DNA of 64,000 nucleotides from Cruorifilaria tuberocauda (lineage: Eukaryota > Nematoda > Chromadorea > Rhabditida > Onchocercidae), in NCBI GenBank assembly GCA_013365365.1, contig JABVXU010000031.1:1-64000 (forward strand). Direction: 5' to 3'. Position numbers and translations under genes: made by a program. Under the pieces are notes generated by a model, which was given only the letters and a program-made list of their open reading frames with translations, had not been told where the DNA came from and did not search any database. Position 1 is the stretch's first letter. The number at the start of each line of letters is the position of its first letter. Below, in pieces: positions 10,238 through 22,782 of the stretch.

Positions 10238-13200
10238 CGATTCTAAATGATCCGCTAATGTTGGATCGAGAAAAGATAATGATATAGCACACATAATTAC
10301 TGCATAAATCATAACCCATAATACAGGTATCTTTAATATACTTAACATACCTTTATCATCCATTGTTACGTCATCTATGAAATTCTTTATTAATAATTTA
10401 TTTAATCTAATTTGTTACATTCTTCATCAATAAATTAAATAATTTACTTGATTGAAAAATATTTAATTAAGTAGTGAGAAATGAAAAAAAAACGAAATCA
10501 TACCATCCATATTTTCCACCAGAAAATATGCTAACAATCCAAAAAAAAGTAAAATAATTCCGAGTACAAGAAATGGTAATTGAAAGCCACCAATTTCATA
10601 TAATACACCACCAAGTAATGGACCTGCTGTGCTACCGAGGCCTACGAATGTTTCCAGTGTACCCTGGAAATTTTATTATCAATTATCATTTTTATGAGAA
10701 TTGCTACGAAAAAACTGATTGTTCAATTAATCTTATCAATTAAATGATGATGTCAGTGAAGAAGACAATCTTTGATGATGATAAGCTTTTGAACCTTTTC
10801 ACATAATATATTATTTTCAACAGTTCTCTAACCTGTTTCTTCTATTAATCTGAAATATGTCAACAAATGAGCATCTTTGATAAAATGCCTGATATATTAG
10901 TATCAACTATATTATCAGTTATATCAGTAAACGAATAAGTAGTAAGTTTGCTTCATAAAGTATTTATACCTTTAATTTACAATAAATTTTTTCCATCATT
11001 CAATACTAAATTGAAATGAAAGACGAAAAATAGAAACTATTGTTCAGAATGCATTAAATTCCTAGGAATTATTCGGAACTATCAGATGTCACAGTTTTTT
11101 TTGATGATTGAAACTTTAAACATCGCATATATTTTAATAATTTCAAAATAAACTCGTACAACAACAATTGCAATTCGTCCCGGAAAACATTTTACACCAA
11201 TGGCAAATGACGAGGTGACAAAAGCTGCATCACCAACAGCTTCCAATATTCGAAGGGCAATTGAGGACCAGAAGAATAAGGATGAAGATTCAATGTAATT
11301 TAGGAATCTGAAAGTAACACTGATTGAAGATCTTTGCTATTTATCTTTTGAAAATTATAGGAGAACGCACCCGAAAAGTATAACAGTGATACCGGTAACT
11401 CCGATTCCAGAAACAAACATCTTTTTTGAGCCAATTAAAACCATCTGAAAATTTCACATTATTCAATTTATGAAAGAAAGAGTTAGTAAAAGTATAAAAT
11501 CCTACTGAATTACTGCTAAGCTCTCACTACAGCATGTTTAAAATTTCCAGTAATTATGGTTTTAATTTACTTCTTTGTAAAATAAGTCAAAATGAAAAAT
11601 TTTAATTAAACGAACATATTTCCCGAATAACGGTGCAACAAAAAACATTATCAATTCGAAGACACCAAATACTACGCCTGTCTCAAAACTTTTTAAACCT
11701 TTGATTTTTGCCTGAAATTCGTAACATTTCAGATTACTACATTGTACTTACTTTTCTTCTTTAAAAATAATTCAGTATAAATCAAACGTTCGTGAAAAAC
11801 ACACAGTTATAGCATTAGTTAATTAAAATAATCATTTGAATTAACTTTTTTGAAATTAAGTTTGTGTAAACATCTATTCTTCAAATCTGATTATTACTTC
11901 AAACTTCAAAAATTCATAACTAACCTCATTTGAATAAAAAGGTGCGATACAGCTGTAAGCACTGGTACTACCAAGGTTTGCAACTGATAACATGCAAATT
12001 GTTATCCATTCCTTGGCAGTAAGTGATGATAATTTATCAAATGTTGTTTCATAGCCATTGTTATTACTAATGCAATAACTTTTGCGCTTCGTAATTCCGT
12101 CATCCAAACTGTAATGATCACTTGAAATGCTTAAGGATTTTTATTTTAAATTCAACCTGTTATACTTTCTGTAATAATATTTCTAAAAACAAAATCCGCT
12201 GTATTATCTATTTTACTTTCCACTAGGTTACGGTTATTTAACTTAATCTAATTAATAGCAGGATTAGATATTTTTTTAAGTTTAAAATTTAAGCCTTCCC
12301 GCTTTTCAGTAATAAGTCCGAATATATTTAAACCTCTCATTCTTACTATCAGCTGATTTTTGTAGTTTTTCGTCCTGTATTTTCACACGGATACTTCCAT
12401 AACCTCTGTGGGATTTGGCTGAAGCACAGGGAATGTGCGGGATTGTCAATTTGCCAAATTCAATTGGTATTTGTCCAGCAATTGGCATAAACGGTGGTGC
12501 TATAGCTGGCCTGAAATTTTCATTGTAATTTGAAATTATATCCAATATTTCATTGAACTTTTGAACCTTTTCACATAATATTATTATTTTCAACAGTTCT
12601 CTAACTTATTTATTAGTCTGAAATATGCCAACAAATGAGCATTTAATAATCGATTGAAAATTGCAAATTCAATTCCACTTTGCTTTTTTTGCCCATTTAT
12701 GGCAATAATTTAAAGAAGAGGAAAATAACTTTTAGTTAGCAGCAAAAAAAAAGTATTATTTTGATTAATGATGTAACCTTAATGAGGCTTATCAATGCCA
12801 ATTCGATGACGCACGTGAAAGGTACTCATAAAACTTTAAGACAGTTCGGAAATGAAGAAGACTAGGGGAGAAATAACCGGTCGGTATATTTTATTATAAA
12901 ACTTGTTACGGCTAATGTTGTCATTATTTGTTTCTCATTATCTTTTCCCATACTGTTGTTTTGTGTAAGAAAAATGCGCACAAAAAAAGGTTAACGTTTG
13001 CGAAAACTTTTTCTAAATTAAGTTTTTTTTTTAAGTAAGTATATGAATGAATGTAAAACAGAACACAGTAACGAAATGCAATATGATCGATTCAATAACA
13101 ATTATCATATCAGACAGACAAAGTGATCAAATATCATTTTATACAAAAAATAACAGAGAGAAATGAATGCTATCATTTATGATTTGTAAACTGTTTGATG

Positions 13201-16200
13201 TGAATTCCGTTTTTTCAGTAATTAAGTAAAAGTATAACAATTTCACCTAATTTTAGGTCATTCAATTTAAAAATACTCTAATTTCAACCGAACTTTTTCC
13301 TCCTTCCTTCAATATGGCTAATTTGAAAGCTACTGGAATAGCATAGTAGCAGAAGCTGTGCATCTTCAAAAAATATACAAGAATTCTTTCATCAAGTTCC
13401 TGTAATTTATTAACAAAAAGGAAGACTGACTATTGAGTAAAGTTAACTAATACGTTGTAAGGCGCAAAAGGAAGATTAGCGCTTATCACAGATCAGGCTA
13501 GTGGATTTTTGTAATTTCTCGACAAAAACTTTTTCTCCTAATCATTATTTGTCGATACCATCGTTTTCTACAAATCTTTGTTCGTCTTCAGTTTGCACAA
13601 AATTTCTCATTCATATCATTTTACAATTTTTTTTTTTTGAATTTGATAGCTAACAACGATATGTATTTATTGCTTTTCCTGCTATTTTTATTGTTTCAAT
13701 TCTTATTATGCTAACATTCAGCTGAAAAATACAAAATAGCTCCGTTTTATTGATTTCAAATATTTTCAACTAATTGATTATTGATAACACTACTAAAGTT
13801 GAAAAGCATTTTCAAAATAGCATAAATTTTTATCGTAAAAGCGACAGTGTAGCATGGGCATGAGAATTTGCATGAATAGATATGACTGATTCGTTAGGAT
13901 AGAAATTTCTGATTGATCTAAAATAATAGCCTGAGGCTAGCAACATTTATAAATAATAATATAATATGAAAATTTTAAATAGTTGGAATTTTTAGAGCTT
14001 AATTAAAATTACTATTAACAATGGAGAAGAATGATTTTTCAAAAATTCCAAGAATTTCTGTCTTGCACAATTATACATATTCCATGTAAAATTCCCGTAT
14101 TAAAATCATTTGGTATAAAAATCAGAATGATTTTATAAAATGCAATGTAAATTTATCGATTAACTCGTTCATAAAACAAATCTCCCAAATATCGAATGTA
14201 AACTTTCAAGAGAAATTTCAAATCATTAACGATTTAAAATATAGCATTCTAATTTCAGATATTACACATCAATGAAATTTATTTTGGACATACTGATTGT
14301 TTATTGCTATACTATTTTACATGGAATATTTTCATGAAGCTTAAAGTTTTAGTTGATATATTTAGGATCTTAAAAATAATAATAACTGCAAAATCTGAAA
14401 AAAAATTCATTAATTATATTTTTTTTGATTAAGAATGGCAATTGTTCGGAAATATTCATATTTCCAGTAGCAAGAAAAATTGTTGTTACTCATGGAAGAA
14501 GACAAATTGATTGATAATGATATGTTTTGATAGAATGAATTGGCTGTTAAGAAGCTTATGATAAATAAGCCTGAAATTAAACAACATTTAGCATAACGAC
14601 AAATGGCAAACAGCATTATGATTCTCAAATTTATCGTTTCAAAAATCGAAATTTCTTATTATTTTCATAATAAAAGAATTACAATAAAAGGGAAAATAGC
14701 TACAACAATAAGAGATAGAATAGTTGTTATAAGAATTAGAACAGCCATAGGCTATACATTTATATTGTTCAATAAGGAAGAGTTGAACTGATTCTGAAAA
14801 TCGTTCTGAACAATTAAGAACTTTTAGTTTTAAATAACAAACTATAGAATTAATCACAATTTTATATTTGTTAGATTGGAAATGAATTAGACAATATCTT
14901 ATTTAAAGCAACAAAGAATGTTTGGCAAAACTGTTATTGTATGGTTTAAAAGAAGTGATATCATTCTGAAACATTGAAGAGATGAAAGGAAATAATATGG
15001 TGCGAATCAAACTGCAAGTTTGCAGAATATTTCTCGATCAATTATCGATTTTACTGATGATTGAATAAATCGGATTAAAGATTGAGATGTACAAAATAGA
15101 GTTGAGAAAAAGTTCATTTGCGAAATGATATGAGCGTGGTGATAAGAGATTGTGACGTAAGAACCAGGTAGGAAAGTTTATCACAAAAAATTCGACATCT
15201 CCTAATTCATATCAATTAATTATCAGTTAGCGAGAATGCTTCAGAATGATTTCATCAAATTTTCATTCAATCCAATAAACTTCAATTTTTTGCTCGAAAC
15301 TTATTCATCAAATAAAAACGTTACTTTTAGAAAATGCATTTTAATATTAAAGTAGTAGTTTAGTATGAAAAATAGCATGAGGAAAAGATAACGAATAAAA
15401 ATAAATGCATTTAACTTAACTGTTCACTTCTTTAAATGAAATAAGTAATTCATTCGGTTTAGCATACAAAATGAAAACTAACTGATAGAAATTTAAATGT
15501 CGTTAAATATCGTTTTTTTTTTTTTGAAATTATTATTTCAAAGAGAAGTTCGAAGTGTTAAATGCAGCAGTCGGCATGTTGGGAAAAGTTTGAAATTCTC
15601 TTTGTTTCAATTGCAAACATCATTTTTTTTGGTGCCTTATAAAATTAACAAAACTTTCCATCGTATTAAATCAATTTAAACTTATAACAAATATTATTAT
15701 AAGTAACATTATTAAGTAATTAGGTAATCTCTATGATATTAACAAGGAATGGTTAATGTGACGAGAGATATTTAAAATTGATTTTTATTCTTAAATTAGA
15801 ATCAGAATGACTATGTAATATTAGAGTAAGATTTGCTTAATAGTTGGAGTGAAAATTTCATTATCAAAAAATTCACAAAAAAAAAAAAGTAATTGAAATG
15901 ATTAAAATGATAGTGATGATGATAATGGAATTGAGGACCTTTGAAAAGGTAAGAAAGAATGAATTGAAAATAGTAAGTGTTAACGAATTGAAATAATGAT
16001 CATGATCATCTATGATCGATATCATAACAAGATTTTAGTTAATTGAATGCCATACGATTATTCCAAAATTCTAGAGATGTGAAATATGATAAAAAGGGGG
16101 AAATAATTGAAGAATGAAATTTCTAAAATGATAATTCATTAAGATCAAATGAAAATTAAAGAATGAAAAATGCCTTTGCAATATGATTCCTTAAAAAAAA

Positions 16201-18594
16201 AGTTTTTTTATTTCTGAAGAAAATAGCTTGAAGTGGAGGAGAAAGCATAATGAATGTTGAATTCTGACCTTTCTCATAAATCGTTTTCATTCTTTGATTG
16301 CAATTTTTCTAGCAGTGGCGTTTCTAACGTGAAAAACACGTTCACGATATTTTTGCCACAACAGCTCATGCATAATTGATTGCTCTGATGGTTCAATGGA
16401 TTCATGAATTTTATCACGTTTTTCAAAAAATTAAATAAAACGTCATTTTGCGATAATTACAAATATCTTTGAATTTGATGAATAAATTATAAAAAAGAGA
16501 TCGTCAATGATAATCACAGAAAAAAATGGTTGTAAGATTAATTTTTAAATATATGAAAAAGAAGTAATTCTAAATTTTAACCGAATAATTGAAAAATTAG
16601 AAAAAAAAATTATTTCATGATTTCTTGGAAAACTTTTAATTCAAATATTGCGCATATTGAAACATTGAAATTTCCAATGATATTTTTATCTCCGTATTTT
16701 ATCAGTTAAGCTATATTGTTATCAGTAAGGATAAAAATAGAACCTATAGTTTGGGCAGAAATCTTTTTTGCTTTTACTTAATCTATTAACAGAGCAATTT
16801 TTTCAAACTAAAGATCTATTAATGCGAAAGTATTAATTTAATTAATTAATTATCATATATCAGGTTGAATAAATAATAGCTACTCAGGTCTTATTTGGAT
16901 TTGAAGCTTCAGAAAGCTCTTCAAGAGAAATTTTTCAAGAATGCAATCAATATACTATAGAAATACAATAGAAATTAATATTCCTCTAAGTAAGCATTGT
17001 TATAAACTATGGAGGATCATGGAGGATCATGATAGAAGATAAAGGAATAATATTAAGAAATTAGCAAGCAATTGTTTCGTTTGGTAAAACGACGATGATT
17101 ACTAATTTTGTCAGGTAATTTAGAGTAATAATTATTTATAACTATTTCAAAATAAAGAATATAAGTAAATGATTAAAAAAACCAAATGACTGAAAATATT
17201 CTCAAAGTTCAAAATTCTGTCAGTTTTCATCCAAAAAACCTGAAATTCTTTCCATTAGTCTTTCTAAAAAAGAGCAATCTGTTGTTAACACTCGTATTAA
17301 AATGATAATTGTCAATTGAAATACGATTCAAAAGTTTTCCAAATAAAAATGATTTGCTATTTGTAACCGAAATTTAATAAACGTTCGACAAAATACAAAG
17401 TTTAAAAGAAAAGTTTTTTTTTTTTAAAATAAAAAGTAAATTATTGATCATCATTTGCAAGTATATAAAAACTATAATTGTTATTATAAATATGAAATTA
17501 AAGAGAAAAAAAATCAATCCATTATTTTCGACTACATCAAAATCATAATTATTAATTTAAATGTAAAATTACAGTGACAGTGTTTCAAAAAATCAATTAA
17601 TTGATTAATTAATCTGCTATTTAAGACTGTATTAAAACAATAATTATTGATTGAAATACAAAATTAGAAAGAGAAATCGTTCTCAAAATTTTATTCTTTG
17701 AAATTGCTTGAATTAATCAATTATTTTTTTAACAAATAACGATTGTATTCATTGCCCGTGGTACTTCAAATCGATATATCGAATCAAATCGAAATAATCT
17801 AAATAAAGGATGGAAGCATCGTAGATCTATTAATTATATTTTGTCAATTGGCTAATAGGCAAAATCAGTTCAAAATACTGCTATGCTAAAATAAAATACA
17901 ATACGAAGTAGTTTGAAGTACCATATGCATATGCATCTAATTACAGAGAGTTAAGACTAATCCAGAAGTCATATTGGAAAATTATCATTGATCGAACTAG
18001 TCACGAATTAATATATTCATTAAATCAGAAAATGGCAAATGATAAATGAAGAATAATTTTTCTAGCAACACTTATTTATTATTTTGTATATCACTTTCCT
18101 CAGGTAAATACTGTTACTGCCACTTTAAAGTATAATATTTTAAATCCTCATAAATTCTTGACCTCAAAAGTTTTTGAGGGTCAGAGTCAGAACAATATTT
18201 TTGTAAGATTTAAATCAGCATGGAATCAAATTTACAATTTTCTGCAACTGAAATTCTCAAAGTTTATCTACTATAATCTCAGTGAACTCTTGACCTGAAC
18301 AATCATATACTTGACTAATACCAGTCATTTACTGGCCTAAAAGTGAGATTTTACTTTTTGAACTTACGTCTTTCGAATTTGATAAATAATAATTCGTATA
18401 AATTTTCTTAAATATTCAACTTACCAAAAATTTCGAGTTTTTGAAAAATTATTTCCGCTATTTTCATTTTTCCTTTTCCGTTGATAGCCATTATTTCCTG
18501 TTGCTTCCACATTTGTTGAAGAACCGTCGTTATGTGGCTCATTATTCTCAATTAAACTAAAATTAAACCTAAATTGAACACAATCAGAAAGCAT
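10238..18594 (-). CDS. SLC18B1: SLC18B1-type MFS vesicular transporter, C-terminal half not found
   Basis: Major facilitator protein resembling human SLC18B1, the vesicular polyamine transporter. Eight exons on the minus strand: 18425-18594 (ATG 18592-18594), 12334-12510, 11925-12108, 11616-11711, 11371-11444, 11160-11307, 10504-10663 and 10238-10374. Phases join cleanly to 382 codons. Residues 1 to about 150 form a hydrophilic N-terminal extension; membrane segments start near VANLGSTSAYSCIAPFY. Recognisable blocks are GVVFGVFELIMFFVAPLFGK, GSKKMFVSGIGVTGITVILF, GTLETFVGLGSTAGPLLGG and FLDPTLADHLES. The last equals the point in human SLC18B1 just after the central loop, so about 200 residues (TM7-12) are absent. 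Exon 8 ends TCG|gtaaat; reading through meets TGA at 10193-10195 after 14 codons. The first two exons rest on phase and splice sites, not homology, and are less certain. Intron 1 is 5.9 kb. Confidence 0.8.
10786..10874. repeat. Dispersed duplicate, copy A
   Basis: About 89 bases starting CTTTTGAACCTTTTCACATA, in SLC18B1 intron 6, are repeated in the same orientation at 12558-12642 with small indels; both copies share CAACAGTTCTCTAAC and CAACAAATGAGCAT. Confidence 0.8.
12511..18424 (-). other. SLC18B1 intron 1, 5.9 kb
   Basis: AT-rich and repeat-poor apart from the 12558 duplicate. One GC-richer open block at 16287-16430 (minus) is discussed in findings. No other coding signal seen on either strand. 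Confidence 0.55.
12558..12642. repeat. Dispersed duplicate, copy B
   Basis: Second copy of the element at 10786-10874, at the 3' end of SLC18B1 intron 1, about 50 bases upstream of the exon at 12334-12510. Confidence 0.8.
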
Positions 18595-19168
18595 GAACTT
18601 CTATGATTCATGTGTTCAAGTGTTTTATATCACATAAACAAAGTAAACAAGATGACAGGAAAGTTAAATATCATATTTTAAGAGAGGCAAATAATATAGG
18701 ATACTACGATGACCAATCAATTCTGCTAAAATTCATCCGCGAATCGCTGAACTAATTAAAATTAGCAAAATATTAAGCGATTAAAAATCTAAGTGAAAAA
18801 TTTAATGTTCTTAAATTAAAATGAAAGACGAACTGCGAGGTGTGAAGAAGCGATCTCTGTTCCTCCTCCATAGCAATACTATCATTTAATTCTCTGCAAT
18901 TTAGCATAATATCAGATAAAAATTATAGATGGCAATATTTCTGCGCAAACTTGCAACGTTTGTTTACTCAACAAACAATGAATGTCATCCGAGACATTTT
19001 GATATCTTTCAAATTTATCAAATTCAATGAAAATTAATTCAAACATTTTTTGTTAAATGATAAGCAAAGAAATTAATTTTCATACATTTTAAAAAATTTC
19101 ATCATCATCATCATCTTTCATGCGGCATTATATTCCATCTTGCGCTTAAATTCAAATGGTAATTTAGG

Positions 19169-19190
19169 AACGTTCACTTAAGTGAACGTT
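19169..19190. repeat. Perfect 22 bp palindrome
   Basis: AACGTTCACTT followed directly by AAGTGAACGTT. A possible dimeric factor site 575 bases upstream of the SLC18B1 start codon. Confidence 0.7.
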
Positions 19191-19599
19191 GAACTGTGGC
19201 GCACTTGTCACTTTCTGTGTAATCTTATAATGATTAATTGATTTCTCCGCTCTTTGCCCTTGTCAATACTAATGACATTATGAGCATAAATTGATTAGAA
19301 ATTCGATAATTAATATAATTACTTAATAATCATTAATTAAGAACGATTAGAATAAGTTTTCTAAGTAATATTACTGTAGAATAACAAATGTTTCGAGATA
19401 TTTCAATACAGTTAGCCATGAAAAGATAGTAACACTGTACGATGTTCCATTCTTTGTTTTCTTCTACTTTGTCTTTTTCAGGTAAAAAAGCTGACATGAC
19501 CTTTCGAGAATTTTCTCGACACTAGATTTCAATTACAAATGTTTATTTGTAATCTTTGTGAAAATTAGAACATCATGAGAAGCTCAAGGTATGACTTCT

Positions 19600-19960
19600 T
19601 GATACGCGACATTCATGTCACTATCTGGCGGATTGTCACGGGTATGACCTGAGGCTATCACACTATCTTTGCTTAGTGATAAGGACAGGACGCTTCAATC
19701 ATGACTGTTTTGTCATGCCATATTCTCATACATCCATATTCCCACTGTATCCCTGATAGATCAGAACTCCTTATCTTAGTAAGAACCCCTCCCCCTTAGT
19801 CTAGCTGGGAGAGGGCCATTGTTGTTGTTGGGTTTCGCGGTGCTGTTGTTCTCCGGGATTGTTCATCGATGTATAAGTTGTCCATTTGGATTTCAACAAG
19901 TCAATTCAACGCTCAAACCAGAGGATCCAGTCGGATCCAAACCTCGAGCAAATTTTATTT
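19600..19960. other. GC-richer island, possible transposon remnant or ncRNA
   Basis: Stands out from AT-rich flanks. It includes a C-rich stretch and an imperfect stem CCCTCCCCCTTAG / CTGGGAGAGGG (19787-19815), a TTGTTGTTGGG run and GGATCCAGTCGGATCC. All frames carry stops. The composition resembles LTR or other element debris more than an exon; no terminal repeats found. Confidence 0.3.
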
Positions 19961-21735
19961 GTCAGTGATTCCCGAAAGCAAAGAAAGTCACGACATGATC
20001 TCATAGATAAATCTAATTATTTCCAAAATTCAATTTAGAATACTAAGTTTTACTTAGCTGACAGATTGATAAACGTTTGAATTCAGCTTGATAAGAATGA
20101 AATCCTTCAACATTTCACAAACAGTTACTTTCAATAACAAATTAAGTAATCAAAGAATTAAATTTGCACCTATTTTTGAAATAAATTTATTATGTTCTTG
20201 GAAAATTGCGCTAAAATATCATTGCTAAAATCAAATTAATCGAATGATTGATTTCAAGGATTAAATTAAAATTAGATTAAGCAAATTAGCAGAAAAGATA
20301 CAGAAACGCTTGAAATTCGGAGGCTTTTGGTTTGGAAGAGAGGCATCGATTCAAGTGGATATTTCCATTTAAATTTGATATTTTTTAATTTCTTGTAAAA
20401 ATTCGGAAATTATCTTTCAGAGAAAATGCTCATTTCATAGCAAACAACTAATGCATCATTTCTTGTATTGCTTTAACTTATCAATAAAATGAGTGATAAA
20501 ATTCAAGAAGGTCAAACAGAGAAGAAATGAATTCGAAAAAATCAAATGCAAAAGTAATCAGTGCTATCATATCACTGATAATGATGCTGAGTGATGGAGG
20601 ACAGTTATAATGAACATATCGCATTGCGCAACTCTGTTTAAATGATGAAATTTCAAGTGATGAAAGAAATGATAAGGGGAAAAGAAATTGGTTGTTGAGA
20701 AGGACGAATATACATCGAACTATACATATTAGCTGAACGAGAAAAGTAAGAAAGTACGTTGAAGTGATGATCAGTATCATATTGATAAGGTTTAAATGAT
20801 AAGAAAGTTCGAAACTGATTATTCACTGAATAATTTTCATTCAATAGAATCATTTAATTCAATGCTTCTTTGTTATGAATTAATCTAAACTCATTTCTTT
20901 CATGCACACACTAACTTGCATTTACCAGTAATTTCATTTCTTAATCAATATAATTAATAGTTTCCAAAAAGGTGGAGTTTAATATTACTTTTTTGACCTG
21001 TTATATCTTTACTTTTTACTGCAGTTAATTATATATATGGCAATTAGCAAAGTAACTTAAAGTTTAAAGCAAAATGGAAACAATTGAAGATAAACCAAAG
21101 GAACCTGTGGCACTCAATTGCTTAACTCAATCAAGCAATGAGATTTACAACTTTCGATGAAAAATTCTACAACCTGATTTTAATGTTATCATTTTTTCCA
21201 ATGGAGCGAAATTTTAATTTTTTAACGGTTGCTTATCAAAATGTGGATATATATATATAAGTGAGATGGAATAATCGGATGAAGTTATCAGGAAACGCTT
21301 ACAATTTAGATTTCCTTCAGCGAGAAGAAACTTTTGAATGAAATAAGTAACTCTCGAATGTAATAGCTGCAATTGAATGAATAAAATTTATTGAGATAAG
21401 TGCGAGAAAAAAGTTGAAGTTTGCAGAATATTTCATGAAACGGTTCTCTGCTAATTCTTCCATGCAAAAATATTACGGTGCTTATCTTCTCGTATAATTG
21501 TAAAATTAGGAAGTCATGATGTAATTCTGATTGATAAACTCATTTGTTTACTTAATTAGCAAATCGTTCATCTGTCGCATTCATTTGCTCATTTGTCAAT
21601 TGTAGTAGGTTTTTATAAAATTTGTGAATATTTTCAAAATTTAATGATTTCTATAAAATTTGCAAAATTTGTTTACTGATAATATTTACAATTTTTTGAT
21701 ATTTTTTAATAATATTTACAAGTATGGAAGAATGG

Positions 21736-21769
21736 AAAATTAGCTTATCGTCAGCGATAAGCTAATTTT
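21736..21769. repeat. Perfect hairpin, 15 bp arms, TCAG loop
   Basis: AAAATTAGCTTATCG at 21736-21750 and its exact complement at 21755-21769, separated by TCAG. Confidence 0.85.
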
Positions 21770-21883
21770 GCTAATTAATTCACAAACATTTCCAAAATTC
21801 AATTCCTGAATTTCATTTCTTTCGCAGTAATCAATCGAATTAAGTAATGCGTACTAAAGCAATTCAATTTTTTCAATAGGTAA

Positions 21884-21947
21884 TTATCAAATCTTAAGAT
21901 TCGAAATTACCATTCCATAAGTAATTTCGAATCTTAAGATTTGATAA
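21884..21947. repeat. Perfect hairpin, 27 bp arms, 10-base loop
   Basis: Arm 21884-21910 (TTATCAAATCTTAAGATTCG then AAATTAC) is matched base for base by 21921-21947; loop CATTCCATAA. Confidence 0.9.
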
Positions 21948-22582
21948 GAATCAGCATATTTTATCATTTTCTTTAATATATCGGCGGTGTGTTAATCATT
22001 CACATTCGCTGTAATTCTTTTTTATAAATTTTAATTATTACTTCACGTGTAGTTAATATTAGTAAAAATTTGCAACAGTAACTTTTCAAATAAATCGAAT
22101 AATTCATATTATGCTAATGAAACACATCTCTTACTCTGATTCCTAAAACTATTCATTAATTAATGAAGTTGGAAAGCTTTTCTCCTTGACAAGTTTTCAT
22201 TGTTTCAAAAGATTCAATTATTTAATTAAGCTGAAAACAATTTCTTAATTCTCCAAGCAATCACTTCAATTATACGTCAAAATAAATTCTATTAACTCAA
22301 TTGTCAAATATATATTCCAATAAAAGCAAATGGTACTTTTGGGTTAGAATGGAAAAGTAATTATGTCATTTTATATTAACATTATTTCTTAAAATGCCCT
22401 TTGCCTATCTTCAGGCGGGTCAGAAAATCAATAAATCAAGAATTTAGCATATGGGAGTGTTTTATTTTCACACGTAGATCACGTATCTTCAAGTCAGTAT
22501 TATTCATATCAAACTTTTCAAATAAAACTAACAAAATCGTTTTTGTGAATATCTAAATTGGGAAGGCTTAATCATTCTAATA

Positions 22583-22782
22583 TACCTGTCACCATTTAAC
22601 ATAACAAGCCTTAGCCATTTTTAAACAGTAAGTGAAATTTGATTTTTAAGAGCAATGTAAATAGCAAAAAGAAATTTAGATATTATCCTTTCAAGTACTG
22701 AATATTTGATATATGATATAGAAAAACGATATAACGCTAATTAAAATAACAGTATTGAAGTGTAGGAAGGTGGTGACAGGTA
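22583..22782. mobile_element. Probable Tc1/mariner-type MITE, 200 bp
   Basis: Terminal inverted repeats TACCTGTCACCA and TGGTGACAGGTA are perfect over 12 bases and each end is flanked by TA (22581-22582, 22783-22784), the target duplication of the Tc1/mariner superfamily. The inside is AT-rich, non-coding and far too short for a transposase. Confidence 0.65.

Noticed and set aside
20481..20853. Overlapping 66-99 codon minus-strand frames
   Set aside because: Composition rich in Phe, Leu, Ser and Ile from AT-rich DNA, no splice context and no similarity to a known family.
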